Origin: Paenarthrobacter sp. PH39-S1 | GTDB taxonomy: Bacteria; Actinomycetota; Actinomycetes; Actinomycetales; Micrococcaceae | NCBI RefSeq assembly: GCF_030063245.1 | Contig: NZ_JASISR010000028.1 | Coordinates: forward strand, 1 to 59,760 | Reading direction: 5' to 3' | DNA: 59,760 nt | Shown: piece after piece, positions 33,436 to 41,516 of the stretch | Layout of the letters: each line of letters starts with the position of its first letter | Numbering within the stretch: position 1 is the first letter of the stretch | Notes under the pieces: generated by a model | The model's database searches: none | Told to the model about the DNA's origin: nothing | The model's input: the letters and a program-made list of their open reading frames with translations, nothing else | Program-made: the position numbers and the translations under genes

Positions 33436-33493
33436 TGGACGACGACGGCGGTGTTGCCCACCATGACGTGGCCGGCAAGGTCCCGAGAGCCCG

Positions 33494-34990
33494 GTGAAAA
33501 CGTGGCTGCGCTCGCTGGCGGGCCGGGTCACGATGGTGACCGCCGCCGTCGCCGTTCTGGCCGTTCTCGTGACCGGGACGGTGGGCTTTCCGCTGATCCG
33601 CGCCGCCGCCGTCGAGCAGGCCAGATCGGAACTTTCCCGGCAGGCCGATGCATTTGCGGTCACCCCCGTTGCCTCGCAGGCCTTGGATCTGCGTGAACGG
33701 CACCTGCTGGGTCCGGCCGACTACGAGCTCTCCGCGGTCAGCACCGACGGCACCGTCAGCGGAGCCGCCCGGCCGTATCTCAGCGCGGACGAGATACAAC
33801 GGGTTCTCTCCGGCGGAAAGACATCACAGACCGTCAACCGGGAAGGTTCGACATTGCTGCTGGAGGCCCGCGGACTTAAGCGCGGCGGGGCGATCGTGTT
33901 GACCCGCTCGCTGGCGGACGTCTATGCCGCATCTGCGCTGGTGCTGCAGCGGACCCTGCTGGCGCTCGCCGCCGGTCTGCTGATCGCCGTCCTGGCCGGA
34001 ACCCTGCTGGCGCGCAGGATGTCCCGCCCGCTGGTGAGGACGGCGGCCGCAGCCCGGCGGATGGCCGGCGGCGAACGCGGCGTGCAGTTGGTACCTGCCG
34101 GTGTCACGGAGGTTCGTGCTGTGGGCGAGGCGGTCAACACTTTGGACCATGCGCTGCTGGCGAGCGAGGGACGTCAGCGTGAATTTTTGCTGTCGGTTTC
34201 GCATGAGATCCGCACGCCGTTGACGGCTATGCGCGGGTACGCCGAAGCACTGGAGGACGGGCTGGTTCTGGCGGCGGCGGACGTGGCTGCGGTGGGTCGT
34301 ACGCTGGCCGCGGAGACGGACCGGCTGGACGTATTTGTCAATGATCTGCTGGAGCTGGCCCGGCTGGAAGCAGACGATTTTGCCGTGGAGACCCGGCCAG
34401 TGGAGATAACCGCACTCCTGCATCAGGTGGAGGAGACCTGGCGAGCTCGTGCGGCACAAAGCGGTGTCAGGCTGCAGCTGATCGTGCCGGTGCCGGAGCA
34501 GGCTCTTATGGTATTGACGGACGCCCAGCGGCTGCGGCAGATTCTCGACGGCCTGGTGGAAAATGCGCTGCGGGTGACACCGCAGGGAAAGCCGTTACGG
34601 CTGAGCGCGCGGCTGGAGTCTGGAGGAGGTCAGGATGTTGTGGCAATAGACGTGCGGGACAACGGTCCCGGGCTGACAGCGGAGGACGCCGCCGTCGCCT
34701 TTGACCGCGGCGTGCTGTACCGCAGATATGCCGGTCAGCGGCCGGTAGGCAGCGGACTCGGGCTCTCCATCGCCGCCAGGCTCGCCGAGCGGCTGGGTGC
34801 AACGCTCACGGTTGAACTGGGGGAACCGCCGGAACTGCCGGACAGCGGTACGCAAGTGGTGGACGCCATCGACGGTGACTGCGCCCCCCGGGTGAGCGAC
34901 GGCGTGAGCGCAGGCGCCTGCTTCTGCATTCGATTACCGGGCGTAGGGGGGTCCGGCGGTTCCATCTTTCCGCGGGCACTGGTACGTTGA
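33494..34990 (+). CDS. Membrane sensor histidine kinase
   Basis: A 498-residue sensor kinase: N-terminal helix (VTMVTAAVAVLAVLVTGTVG, about 13-32), an extracytoplasmic loop of about 120 residues, a second helix around 150-172 (LLALAAGLLIAVLAGTLLAR), HAMP, then the H-box FLLSVSHEIRTPLTAMRGY with the phospho-His, and the ATPase N box VENALRVTPQGKPLRL and G box DNGPGLT ... GSGLGLSI. The C terminus carries an extra 60 residues. The start is the GTG at 33494. The ligand sensed by the outside loop is unknown. Confidence 0.9.
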   Translation: MKTWLRSLAGRVTMVTAAVAVLAVLVTGTVGFPLIRAAAVEQARSELSRQADAFAVTPVASQALDLRERHLLGPADYELSAVSTDGTVSGAARPYLSADEIQRVLSGGKTSQTVNREGSTLLLEARGLKRGGAIVLTRSLADVYAASALVLQRTLLALAAGLLIAVLAGTLLARRMSRPLVRTAAAARRMAGGERGVQLVPAGVTEVRAVGEAVNTLDHALLASEGRQREFLLSVSHEIRTPLTAMRGYAEALEDGLVLAAADVAAVGRTLAAETDRLDVFVNDLLELARLEADDFAVETRPVEITALLHQVEETWRARAAQSGVRLQLIVPVPEQALMVLTDAQRLRQILDGLVENALRVTPQGKPLRLSARLESGGGQDVVAIDVRDNGPGLTAEDAAVAFDRGVLYRRYAGQRPVGSGLGLSIAARLAERLGATLTVELGEPPELPDSGTQVVDAIDGDCAPRVSDGVSAGACFCIRLPGVGGSGGSIFPRALVR

Positions 34991-35063
34991 CGGAATCAGC
35001 CCGGATTCCAGCCGCCTGCGGCTCGGAGAGCAGCCGGGCACTTGTCGGAAGGAGAGGACAGCG

Positions 35064-35399
35064 ATGGGCGATCATGCTGATTCCCGGGACCGGGACCGGG
35101 ACCGGGTCCAGGAGCAGGTCCAGGAGCAGCGGGCGGGTAAGGACCGCCCGGAGAACGACGATGACGAACCGGACGCGGCCCCGGAAACGGACAATCCGTT
35201 GGCCCATGTTGACCCGGACAGCGATGCCGTAACCACCGCGGGAGCGGCGAAGGGATCGGTCAACGATCCCGCCGACGACCCGTTGTGGAACCCTGCGATG
35301 GAACCGCACACGCCGGACAATTCCCGGGCGGCGCACCCTGCAGCCTCGGATGGGCAGTCAGGCAATGGCAGTGGCGGAAGCGAAGGTACGGACGGCTAG
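35064..35399 (+). CDS. Small acidic, disordered hypothetical protein
   Basis: A 111-residue protein with no hydrophobic core: Arg/Asp repeats (SRDRDRDRVQEQVQEQ, about 7-22), then acidic and polar stretches. The ribosome site AAGGAGAGG sits nine bases before the ATG. Such acidic Asp/Glu/Gln/Gly-rich proteins occur in actinobacteria without known role. Its TAG shares the CTAG palindrome with the stop of the convergent lipoprotein gene, a tail-to-tail 4-nt overlap. Confidence 0.6.
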   Translation: MGDHADSRDRDRDRVQEQVQEQRAGKDRPENDDDEPDAAPETDNPLAHVDPDSDAVTTAGAAKGSVNDPADDPLWNPAMEPHTPDNSRAAHPAASDGQSGNGSGGSEGTDG

Positions 35400-36001
35400 T
35401 GCTCCCGCCAACAGCCCAGGATGGCGGTGGCGACTTCAAAGGACAGCTCGGTTCGCGAAACGGCGTGCGGCCCGACGGTGCCGGTCAGCCCGGTCCCGTT
35501 CACCTGCAGTGTCATATTGTCTTTGACGAACACCACGTTGCCGTCGGCGGTTTTATAGGCGGGCAGTCCCAGATTGGCAAGTCCCTCGATTGCTTCGGCG
35601 GAGCCGAGCGTTTTCTGCAGGGCATCAAAATACGCGCGCGCCGACGCGGGGCTCTCGGATTCCTTGACGGACAACACAAGCTGGCCCGCCGGTAGGGCAT
35701 AGGTGCAGGTGTACAGCTGATCGGACCAGCTGTCCGCACTTTGCGGCGGCCCCGGCAGTGCCAGACTCGACGCGAGATTGGTTTTGGTCTCGTCGCCGCA
35801 GATCATCTGTGCGGCCGCGGACGGTGTGCTGCCGTCTGCCGTGCCGGACGTCGATGGGGCGGAACTGGCTGCGCCGGGTCCGGGCTGTACCGACGTTGCC
35901 TGCGCCGCAGCCGCGCCCAGTTGGGCGGCAGGGGCCCCGCAGCCGGCCAGCACAATCAAGGCGGCCCCGGCCAGAGCCAGTACGGCGCTTTTGCGCATCA
36001 T
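35396..36001 (-). CDS. Secreted lipoprotein of unknown function
   Basis: A 201-residue lipoprotein. The signal sequence MMRKSAVLALAGAALIVL is followed by the lipobox LAGC, so the mature N terminus is lipid-anchored to the outside of the membrane. The mature domain (MICGDETKTNLASSLALP, WSDQLYTCTYALPAGQLVLS, VFVKDNMTLQVNGTGL) has two Cys that could form a disulfide. The start at 36001 has GGAG eight bases upstream. It lies 189 bases after the sortase gene in the same direction, so it may be part of a surface-protein locus. Confidence 0.78.
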   Translation of the reverse strand: MMRKSAVLALAGAALIVLAGCGAPAAQLGAAAAQATSVQPGPGAASSAPSTSGTADGSTPSAAAQMICGDETKTNLASSLALPGPPQSADSWSDQLYTCTYALPAGQLVLSVKESESPASARAYFDALQKTLGSAEAIEGLANLGLPAYKTADGNVVFVKDNMTLQVNGTGLTGTVGPHAVSRTELSFEVATAILGCWREH

Positions 36002-36190
36002 CTCAAACTCCAAATTCTTGGTCGAATCTTTGTCGATCCCTCGCCGCGGTTCCGTGCCCTTCCCCGGTCCGAGGCTCCTTAGCCACTGTTGACGACTATT
36101 GATCCGGTCCGAAAGATTGCGTGGATCCCGTGCGACCACCGGGTAGCCGCGACAGCTTTGATCGGCCCTGAGTACGGGTTGCTGGTGGCG

Positions 36191-36904
36191 TCAGGCCGGA
36201 TGGCTGGACACCAGATGACCGTAAACCACTGTGTTGTCGTCATACAGATTCGTCGACGGGTTGTAGCCGCCGCAGGTGATGAGCCGGATCTCGGCGCGCT
36301 TTGTGTTGCCGTAGACCTCGAGCGTGGGGAATTGGTCTTTCTTGAAAACCGCGGAACGGTCCATTGCGAAGACGGCGACCGTTCCATCGGCCCGGCTTAC
36401 CGAGAACTGCTGGCCCTGGGTCATTTCATGCAGCCGGTAAAAGACACCGATATTGCTGAGCGTCGAATTGACATGGCCAAGGATCACAGACGGGCCGATT
36501 TCGCCTGGCGTCGGAGAGTACTTGTACCAACCGGCGGGAGAGCCGGGTTCACCGGGAGGAACCTCCGCCGTTCCATCCGCCGCTTTCCCGAGTTGCAGCA
36601 ACTGGGAGCTCACTGTGATGTCCGGAATGTCCAGTGCGACGGGCTGGGATGCGGGCAGCGCTGGACCGACCGTCTCCGGCACGGCAGCAGCAGGCTCGAC
36701 GGGCGCCGCCGCCTGAGTTGGTGTCTGAGCTGGTGCCCCAGCCGACGTCGGCGGCGCCGCAACGGAACTGCTGGAAACCGCCGCGGATTCCGGCGGGACT
36801 GACTGCGGCGCGGGACCGGACGTCGATCCGCAGCCGGCCAAAAAGATGAGGGCGGCCGCCGCGGACGCGATGAAACGTCCGCGACGGCTGATGTCATTGT
36901 TCAT
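36191..36904 (-). CDS. Class F-type sortase with lipobox
   Basis: A 237-residue sortase. The N terminus has an uncleaved-looking hydrophobic segment ending in LAGCG, a lipobox (Cys25). It is followed by a Ser/Pro/Ala linker and the catalytic domain from about residue 85, with His144 (ILGHVNS), active-site Cys211 (LITCGGYN) and VVYGHL. The C-terminal arrangement TCGG...DN.VVY is that of class F. No Arg occurs after Cys211, although sortases normally have a catalytic Arg after Cys; R207 is the nearest. It is co-directional with a CHRD protein 16 bases upstream, a likely substrate or partner. Function is inferred. Confidence 0.8.
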   Translation of the reverse strand: MNNDISRRGRFIASAAAALIFLAGCGSTSGPAPQSVPPESAAVSSSSVAAPPTSAGAPAQTPTQAAAPVEPAAAVPETVGPALPASQPVALDIPDITVSSQLLQLGKAADGTAEVPPGEPGSPAGWYKYSPTPGEIGPSVILGHVNSTLSNIGVFYRLHEMTQGQQFSVSRADGTVAVFAMDRSAVFKKDQFPTLEVYGNTKRAEIRLITCGGYNPSTNLYDDNTVVYGHLVSSHPA

Positions 36905-36920
36905 CGGAGAAGGATTTTCC

Positions 36921-37718
36921 CTAGTCCTTGACGCTCTTAGTGGACATCCGGCGGCCCACCAGAAGGGCACCTCCGGCTGCCAGTACCAGGGCACTGCCAC
37001 CGGCGATCATGCCTGCGTCAGGACCAGCCGTGGTGCTGCTGTGCGCTACGGCCGTGGTCACGCCGGTGCCGGGGGCACCTCCGGGCATGCTGCTCATCTG
37101 TGACACGGCCAGCGTGCCGCACAGTGCCGGCGAGGTTGCCGCCAGCGGCAGGGAGGGAACCAGATCGCTGGGCTCGGCCTGAGCCTTCGCGGAAAGGGTT
37201 GCCGGGTCAAGCCCATGAACGACGACGACGGCCTTACCTGCCTTGAGCGAGGCAGCGGTGTCGGCATTCAGCGTGAACGTGCGCTGGTAGGTGAAATCGG
37301 AGCCCATTCCCGCCAACGTCAGGTCGGTACCGGCCGCGGGGCTGGTATCGCCGCTGGTGGAAAGGGTGGTTCCGATCATGCCGTACGCCGGACCGCCCTC
37401 GGTGGTGCTGATGACACCATCCCCATTGGTATCTGCAGACGGCGCCGGGCACGTACCCTGTGCACCGATATGGATGTGCTGGACGTGCGGGTACGGCTGC
37501 CCGTTGAAGGATGCGGCCAGGCCGCTGACCTTCTCCGTGACCGTAGCCTGGTCCCCGGTCACGCTGATCATGACGGTGCCGCTGGCCGAGCTGCCGTTCA
37601 AAGCGCCCAAGGTTGTCTGGTAGGAGGCCGTGTCGGCGGCGAGTGCGGGGCTGCCGGAAAGGGCCAACGCGCCCAGCGCCAGGGCCGGAGCAATCAGGAA
37701 TGCAGATTTCTTATTCAT
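36921..37718 (-). CDS. CHRD-domain surface protein with EF-hand-like loop and C-terminal anchor
   Basis: A 265-residue protein with an N-terminal signal peptide (MNKKSAFLIAPALALGALAL, cleavage near ALA-AD at 27), a CHRD domain (HVQHIHIG at 78-85, LTLAGMGSDF, AVVVVHGLDP) and a C-terminal hydrophobic helix (GGSALVLAAGGALLVGRR) followed by a basic tail. The segment DTNGDGVISTTE (96-107) matches a canonical EF-hand calcium loop. The C-terminal part resembles a sorting signal but has no clear LPxTG motif. It lies 16 bases before the sortase gene, so the sortase may anchor it. The role is unknown. Confidence 0.8.
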   Translation of the reverse strand: MNKKSAFLIAPALALGALALSGSPALAADTASYQTTLGALNGSSASGTVMISVTGDQATVTEKVSGLAASFNGQPYPHVQHIHIGAQGTCPAPSADTNGDGVISTTEGGPAYGMIGTTLSTSGDTSPAAGTDLTLAGMGSDFTYQRTFTLNADTAASLKAGKAVVVVHGLDPATLSAKAQAEPSDLVPSLPLAATSPALCGTLAVSQMSSMPGGAPGTGVTTAVAHSSTTAGPDAGMIAGGSALVLAAGGALLVGRRMSTKSVKD

Positions 37719-37890
37719 TTCAGGATCCTCTTCATTCGCGGTGGCGGCCCGGTTCCGAGCGCGTCCATTGGTTATTCGGTGTGTCCGGAGTCACGGATGG
37801 GTTGATCGCCGAAATAAAAAAGACCACGGCAAAAATCGCCGGGATCTTGTCTGCTGTGGATGCCCATCGCCTGGTGGACTCAGTCGCGGG

Positions 37891-38388
37891 CTAGCCCTTG
37901 ACCTGGCTCTTGGAATGCGCAGACACGGTTTTGGTGCTGCCGGCCTTCATGTTCTCGGTCCCGACCATCCAGGCATACTGCTCCAGGGCGGCAATGAAGC
38001 CGTGCAGAAGATCCGCCGTCGTCGGATCTTCCTCATCCACCTGATCATGGACCCTGCGCATGGTCGCCACCGTCGAGTCCAGACGCTCAACCACCAGATC
38101 CACGGCCTCGGCTGTATCAACCAGGTCCTCGGGGAACTGCGGCAGCGAAGTCGTGCTGCTGACGGTCCCGGTGCGGCCGTCCGGTGACGCCTGCAGGGCC
38201 CGCATCCGTTCCGCCGTGACATCGGCAAATTCCCGCGCCGAATCGACGATCTCGTCCAACTGAAGATGCAGGTCCCGGAAGTTGGTGCCCACGATGTTCC
38301 AGTGCGCCTGCTTGCCCTGCACGTGCAGCTCAATAAGATCCACCAGGACGGACTGCAGGTTCTTGGTCAGTGTCTTCGATGCTTTCAT
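37891..38388 (-). CDS. dps: Dps-family DNA-binding ferritin
   Basis: A 165-residue Dps protein that stores iron and protects DNA as a dodecamer. The ferroxidase residues are seen in KQAHWNIVGTNFRDLHLQLD and EIVDSAREFADVTAERM, and the family's C-terminal helix in LHGFIAALEQYAWMVGTENM. The start at 38388 is used because GAGGAG lies five bases upstream; the adjacent ATG at 38391 would be too close to it. A perfect TTACTG..CAGTAA dyad lies 20 bases upstream, at the promoter or ribosome-binding region, and is a likely repressor or stress-regulator site. Confidence 0.88.
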   Translation of the reverse strand: MKASKTLTKNLQSVLVDLIELHVQGKQAHWNIVGTNFRDLHLQLDEIVDSAREFADVTAERMRALQASPDGRTGTVSSTTSLPQFPEDLVDTAEAVDLVVERLDSTVATMRRVHDQVDEEDPTTADLLHGFIAALEQYAWMVGTENMKAGSTKTVSAHSKSQVKG

Positions 38389-38410
38389 CATGACTCCTCA
38401 AGGGTTGACA

Positions 38411-38427
38411 TTACTGATGCACAGTAA
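38411..38427. promoter_or_regulatory. dps upstream dyad TTACTG-5-CAGTAA
   Basis: TTACTG (38411-38416) and CAGTAA (38422-38427) are perfect inverted arms, about 23 bases upstream of the dps start. A CATAAG-like -10 with a TTTGCC-like -35 lies further upstream on the minus strand. The dyad would cover the transcription start, so a repressor is likely. Confidence 0.5.
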
Positions 38428-38469
38428 CCTTATGGCCCGCCCCGGCGGCGGGCAAACCGGGGCGCCAGC

Positions 38470-39603
38470 TCAGGCAGAAGACGCAGCCCGGCCGGCCTCC
38501 CGGTACCGCATCATTTGCTGATAGCGCCGCTGCAGGCTTTCCCGGCGCGGCTTGCTCTCAGGATGCTTGGCATCCGGGGTTGCCGGCTCGGTGGTGAGGT
38601 CAATATGGACGGTGCCGTAGCGCCAGAGCAGCAGGTCATCCAGCAGCCGGTCCGGCCCGGGCGAATATCTGTGATCCAGGGCCTGGCGGACGTCGCTGAT
38701 TGCCTGAGATTGCAGGACATCGACCAATTCGATGGTCCGGACCAGTCCGTGGGCCGCGAGCAGCTCCGCTGCCCAGCCCCAATCGTCGTCGGACTTCCGG
38801 TCAACGTGCGGCAGCAGGGTCTGCCAGACTTCCTTGACGCGGTTCGGCGTCAGCGGAACCGCGCCCTCCCCATTTTCATCCCAGAAATTGGTCACCGCCT
38901 CATAGCGTTCGTGCAGTTCCGAAAAAGCGGTCTCCACCGTTTCCAGCATGGCCGCCGTTGCCGTGAACTGACGGTCAAAGTACGGACTCCAGGCACGCCG
39001 GTCCTGGGCCTTGAAGCGGATGTCGTGTTCGATTTCGCTCCACGCATGCGCGAAAACCGTGCGGATCTGGCATTCAAAAAAGTAGCTGCCGTTGGGCTTG
39101 GCCGATGCGTCAAGGACCTGCTGGTAGTGCTTGACGACGTCATTTTGGATGGTGCGCAGGATCAGGTGCCGGCTGGAGTACCCGTAGGTTCCGGACTCGA
39201 TGGAGCCGATGTCCTTTTCGCGGTCACCGCGGCAGTCGAAGGTGCTGCGCTGGCGCTTGATCAGGTTGGCAGCCTGGGCATTCTCCGCCGGCAAGGTGGT
39301 GATCACCCGCACTCCGACGATGTCGGTCAGATTCCGCAGCGGGTCCGGGAACTGCAGTGCAGGTTCGGCACCCGCCACCGGGGATACCATCCGGGAGGCC
39401 TTCTCGCGGAAGGATTCCAGCGACTTGGTGCGGCTGGTGAAAAACAGCGGCGTTGTTTCGGAGTCCTCGAAAATCTCCCGGATACTCGCCTCAACGTCCC
39501 AGGTGACAAATTCAAGCTGGGAGCGGATCCGTTCATACTCGGCTACGCTGGCAGCCACTGCGGGGCGAAGGCGCTCGTCGAGTCTGTCCCAGTGGCTGCT
39601 CAT
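38470..39603 (-). CDS. RelA/SpoT-domain protein (small alarmone synthetase-like)
   Basis: A 377-residue protein with a RelA/SpoT synthetase-type nucleotidyltransferase domain (about 50-230): LESFREKASRM, NLTDIVGVRVITTL, GYSSRHLILRT, and the substrate strand FECQIRTVFAHAWSEIEHDI. It may make (p)ppGpp or a related alarmone from ATP and GDP/GTP, but the G-loop and other catalytic residues have not been checked and some relatives are toxins. The C-terminal 120 residues form a separate helical domain. No hydrolase HD domain is present. Its start at 39603 lies just below two perfect dyads. Confidence 0.75.
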   Translation of the reverse strand: MSSHWDRLDERLRPAVAASVAEYERIRSQLEFVTWDVEASIREIFEDSETTPLFFTSRTKSLESFREKASRMVSPVAGAEPALQFPDPLRNLTDIVGVRVITTLPAENAQAANLIKRQRSTFDCRGDREKDIGSIESGTYGYSSRHLILRTIQNDVVKHYQQVLDASAKPNGSYFFECQIRTVFAHAWSEIEHDIRFKAQDRRAWSPYFDRQFTATAAMLETVETAFSELHERYEAVTNFWDENGEGAVPLTPNRVKEVWQTLLPHVDRKSDDDWGWAAELLAAHGLVRTIELVDVLQSQAISDVRQALDHRYSPGPDRLLDDLLLWRYGTVHIDLTTEPATPDAKHPESKPRRESLQRRYQQMMRYREAGRAASSA

Positions 39604-39641
39604 GTGGGCCTTTCGCTGTCAGGCTTTTACGGGTACCACCA

Positions 39642-39704
39642 CGCTAGCACTAGCGACCGACACTACTTCCGGCGACAGTAGTGCCGGCGACAGTAGTACC
39701 GGCG
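39642..39704. promoter_or_regulatory. Two dyads and 15-bp direct repeats in the relA-like/GATase gap
   Basis: CGCTAG-CA-CTAGCG (39642-39655) is a perfect palindrome. CACTACT (39661-39667) and AGTAGTG (39677-39683) form a 7-9-7 dyad. CCGGCGACAGTAGT is repeated at 39669-39682 and 39684-39697, with a partial third copy from 39699, giving a 15-bp period. The cluster lies between the divergent RelA-like and GATase genes and is probably an operator region. Confidence 0.6.
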
Positions 39705-39728
39705 GGCGGAATGGGTAGGCTCAAGCGC

Positions 39729-40484
39729 ATGAGTGAAGTCCATGCCGGCATCAAGCCGTTTCTGCTGCTGGCCACGCGCGCCGATGAGGCGGCGGCGGAT
39801 GGCGAGTATGAGGCGTTCCTGCGCTTCGGTTCCCTTCCGGCCGACTCTCTGGTTCGGGTGCGGCTGGAGTCGGGGCCGCTGCCGGCACTCGATCTGAGTG
39901 ATTATTCCGGCGTGCTGGTGGGTGGCAGCCCGTTCAATGCCAGTGATCCGGTGGAGCAGAAAAGCACCGTTCAGCTGCGCGTCGAGGCGGAGCTTTCGGC
40001 CCTGTTGGACCGGATCGTGGCGGCCGATATCCCCTTTCTGGGCGCCTGTTACGGCGTCGGAACTCTTGGCCGGCATCAGGGAGCGGTGATCGGGAGGCGT
40101 TTCGGCGAACCGATCGGCCCCGTGCAGGTGACGTTGACCGATGAGGGCCTGCACGATCCGCTCCTGGCTGGTCTGCCGTCGAAGTTCCAAGCGTTTGTCG
40201 GACATAAGGAGGCGTGCACCGAGCTCCCCGCCCACGCGACCTTGCTGGCTTCTTCGGCAGGCTGCCCGGTGCAGATGTTCCGGATCAAATCCAACCTGTA
40301 CGCCACGCAGTTCCACCCTGAATTGGATGTGGCGGGGTTGCTGACCAGAATTGATGTATACCGGGATGCCGGTTACTTCCATCCCGACCAGCTGGAGCAG
40401 GTGCGGAGCGCCGCGCGGGCGGAAAATGTGGATCAGCCCGCGCAGATCATAGCGAATTTTGTCCGGCGCTATGCCCGGTCCTGA
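39729..40484 (+). CDS. Class I glutamine amidotransferase
   Basis: A 251-residue glutamine amidotransferase-like protein with nucleophile Cys in FLGACYGVGTLG and the catalytic His-Glu pair in ATQFHPELD. The core strand YSGVLVGGSPFN is typical of GMP-synthase-like stand-alone GATases. The start chosen is the ATG at 39729 (MSEVHAGIKPFLLLA); the frame continues upstream through the dyad region without a start that makes sense. A synthetase partner is not seen here, so the acceptor is unknown. It may be involved in glutamine-dependent amidation or gamma-glutamyl metabolism. Confidence 0.82.
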   Translation: MSEVHAGIKPFLLLATRADEAAADGEYEAFLRFGSLPADSLVRVRLESGPLPALDLSDYSGVLVGGSPFNASDPVEQKSTVQLRVEAELSALLDRIVAADIPFLGACYGVGTLGRHQGAVIGRRFGEPIGPVQVTLTDEGLHDPLLAGLPSKFQAFVGHKEACTELPAHATLLASSAGCPVQMFRIKSNLYATQFHPELDVAGLLTRIDVYRDAGYFHPDQLEQVRSAARAENVDQPAQIIANFVRRYARS

Positions 40485-40606
40485 GCCGGCTGAACCGCCC
40501 CATGGCCCGGATCCGTGCCGAACAGCGGGTGCAGGCATGGATTCACGCCAATGGAAATATCCCGCACGGACAAGTGGAAATGCCCAGCCCATGACAGGAG
40601 GCCGAC

Positions 40607-41398
40607 GTGCCCGCACGGTACAGCTACGGCGCCGACCCGAACCAGTATGCGGAGCTCTATCTGCCCAGACAGCGGAAGTACGCAGGGGTCGCCGTGGTCA
40701 TCCACGGCGGGTACTGGCGTTCGCGGTACACCGCGCAGCTGGGTGCCCCGCTCTCCGAAGACCTCGCCGCCCACGGTGTCGCGGCGTGGAATCTGGAATA
40801 CCGCCGGGCCGGTGACGGCGGCGGGTGGCCGGAGACGTTTGAGGACGTGAGCGCGGGAATCGACGCGCTGGCGGCGGCCGCGGCGGAGCACTCCCTGGAC
40901 TTGTCCGCAGTGGTGGCGCTGGGGCATTCCGCCGGAGGCCAGCTGGCGGTGTGGGCGGCAGGCAGGGACGCAATGCCACCGGGTGCGCCGGGCTCTTATG
41001 GGCGCCGCGGGGCAGGAGGGCCAGCAGCGGTGCCGCTGACCGCCGTCGTCAGTCAGGCCGGAGTGCTGGATCTGCGTCAAGCCATGGCACTGGGTCTCAG
41101 CGACGGCGCGGTCCAAAACTTCATCAGGCGTTCACCCGAATCGGATCCGGAACGCTACCGGTTGGCCGATCCGCTCCAGCAGGTTCCGCTCCGCGTGCCG
41201 GTGTACGCGGTCTACGGCGCGGCCGACACCGAGGTTCCGGCGGCCCAGTCCAGGGCCTATGTGGCAGCGGCACGGGCAGCCGGAGCGGTCGCCGAACTCA
41301 TTCGGGTGTCGGGGGATCACTTCGACCTGATCGATATCCACCGCGAAGCGTATGCCGCCTGCCGCGCACTGGTGCTGGACGCCCTGCCGGTCATCTGA
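40607..41398 (+). CDS. Alpha/beta-hydrolase (kynurenine formamidase-like)
   Basis: A 263-residue serine hydrolase. Oxyanion motif HGGYWRSRYT near 33, nucleophile elbow ALGHSAGGQLAVWA near 104-117 (Ser in GHSAGG), Asp in VYGAADTEVPAAQ and His in GDHFDLIDI near 240. The HGGYW and GHSAGG arrangement occurs in kynurenine formamidases and related esterases; kyn-pathway genes are not in the window. The start is a GTG at 40607 with AGGAGG eight bases upstream. Confidence 0.82.
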   Translation: MPARYSYGADPNQYAELYLPRQRKYAGVAVVIHGGYWRSRYTAQLGAPLSEDLAAHGVAAWNLEYRRAGDGGGWPETFEDVSAGIDALAAAAAEHSLDLSAVVALGHSAGGQLAVWAAGRDAMPPGAPGSYGRRGAGGPAAVPLTAVVSQAGVLDLRQAMALGLSDGAVQNFIRRSPESDPERYRLADPLQQVPLRVPVYAVYGAADTEVPAAQSRAYVAAARAAGAVAELIRVSGDHFDLIDIHREAYAACRALVLDALPVI

Positions 41399-41516
41399 CC
41401 CCGCCACCTCGGCGGCTCTCGGCCCCTCGGGGGCAGCACCGGCGACGAAGCCGGGACCGATGGCGCACGTCGTAAGGCAGCACGCGTATCCCCGCGGATG
41501 GACCTAGGCTAAGAGC

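Noticed and set aside
37613-37894. Plus-strand open frame in the gap before dps
   Set aside because: Overlaps the CHRD signal region in antisense and lacks a ribosome site; the AT-rich stretch near 37817-37850 may instead be a weak transcript end.
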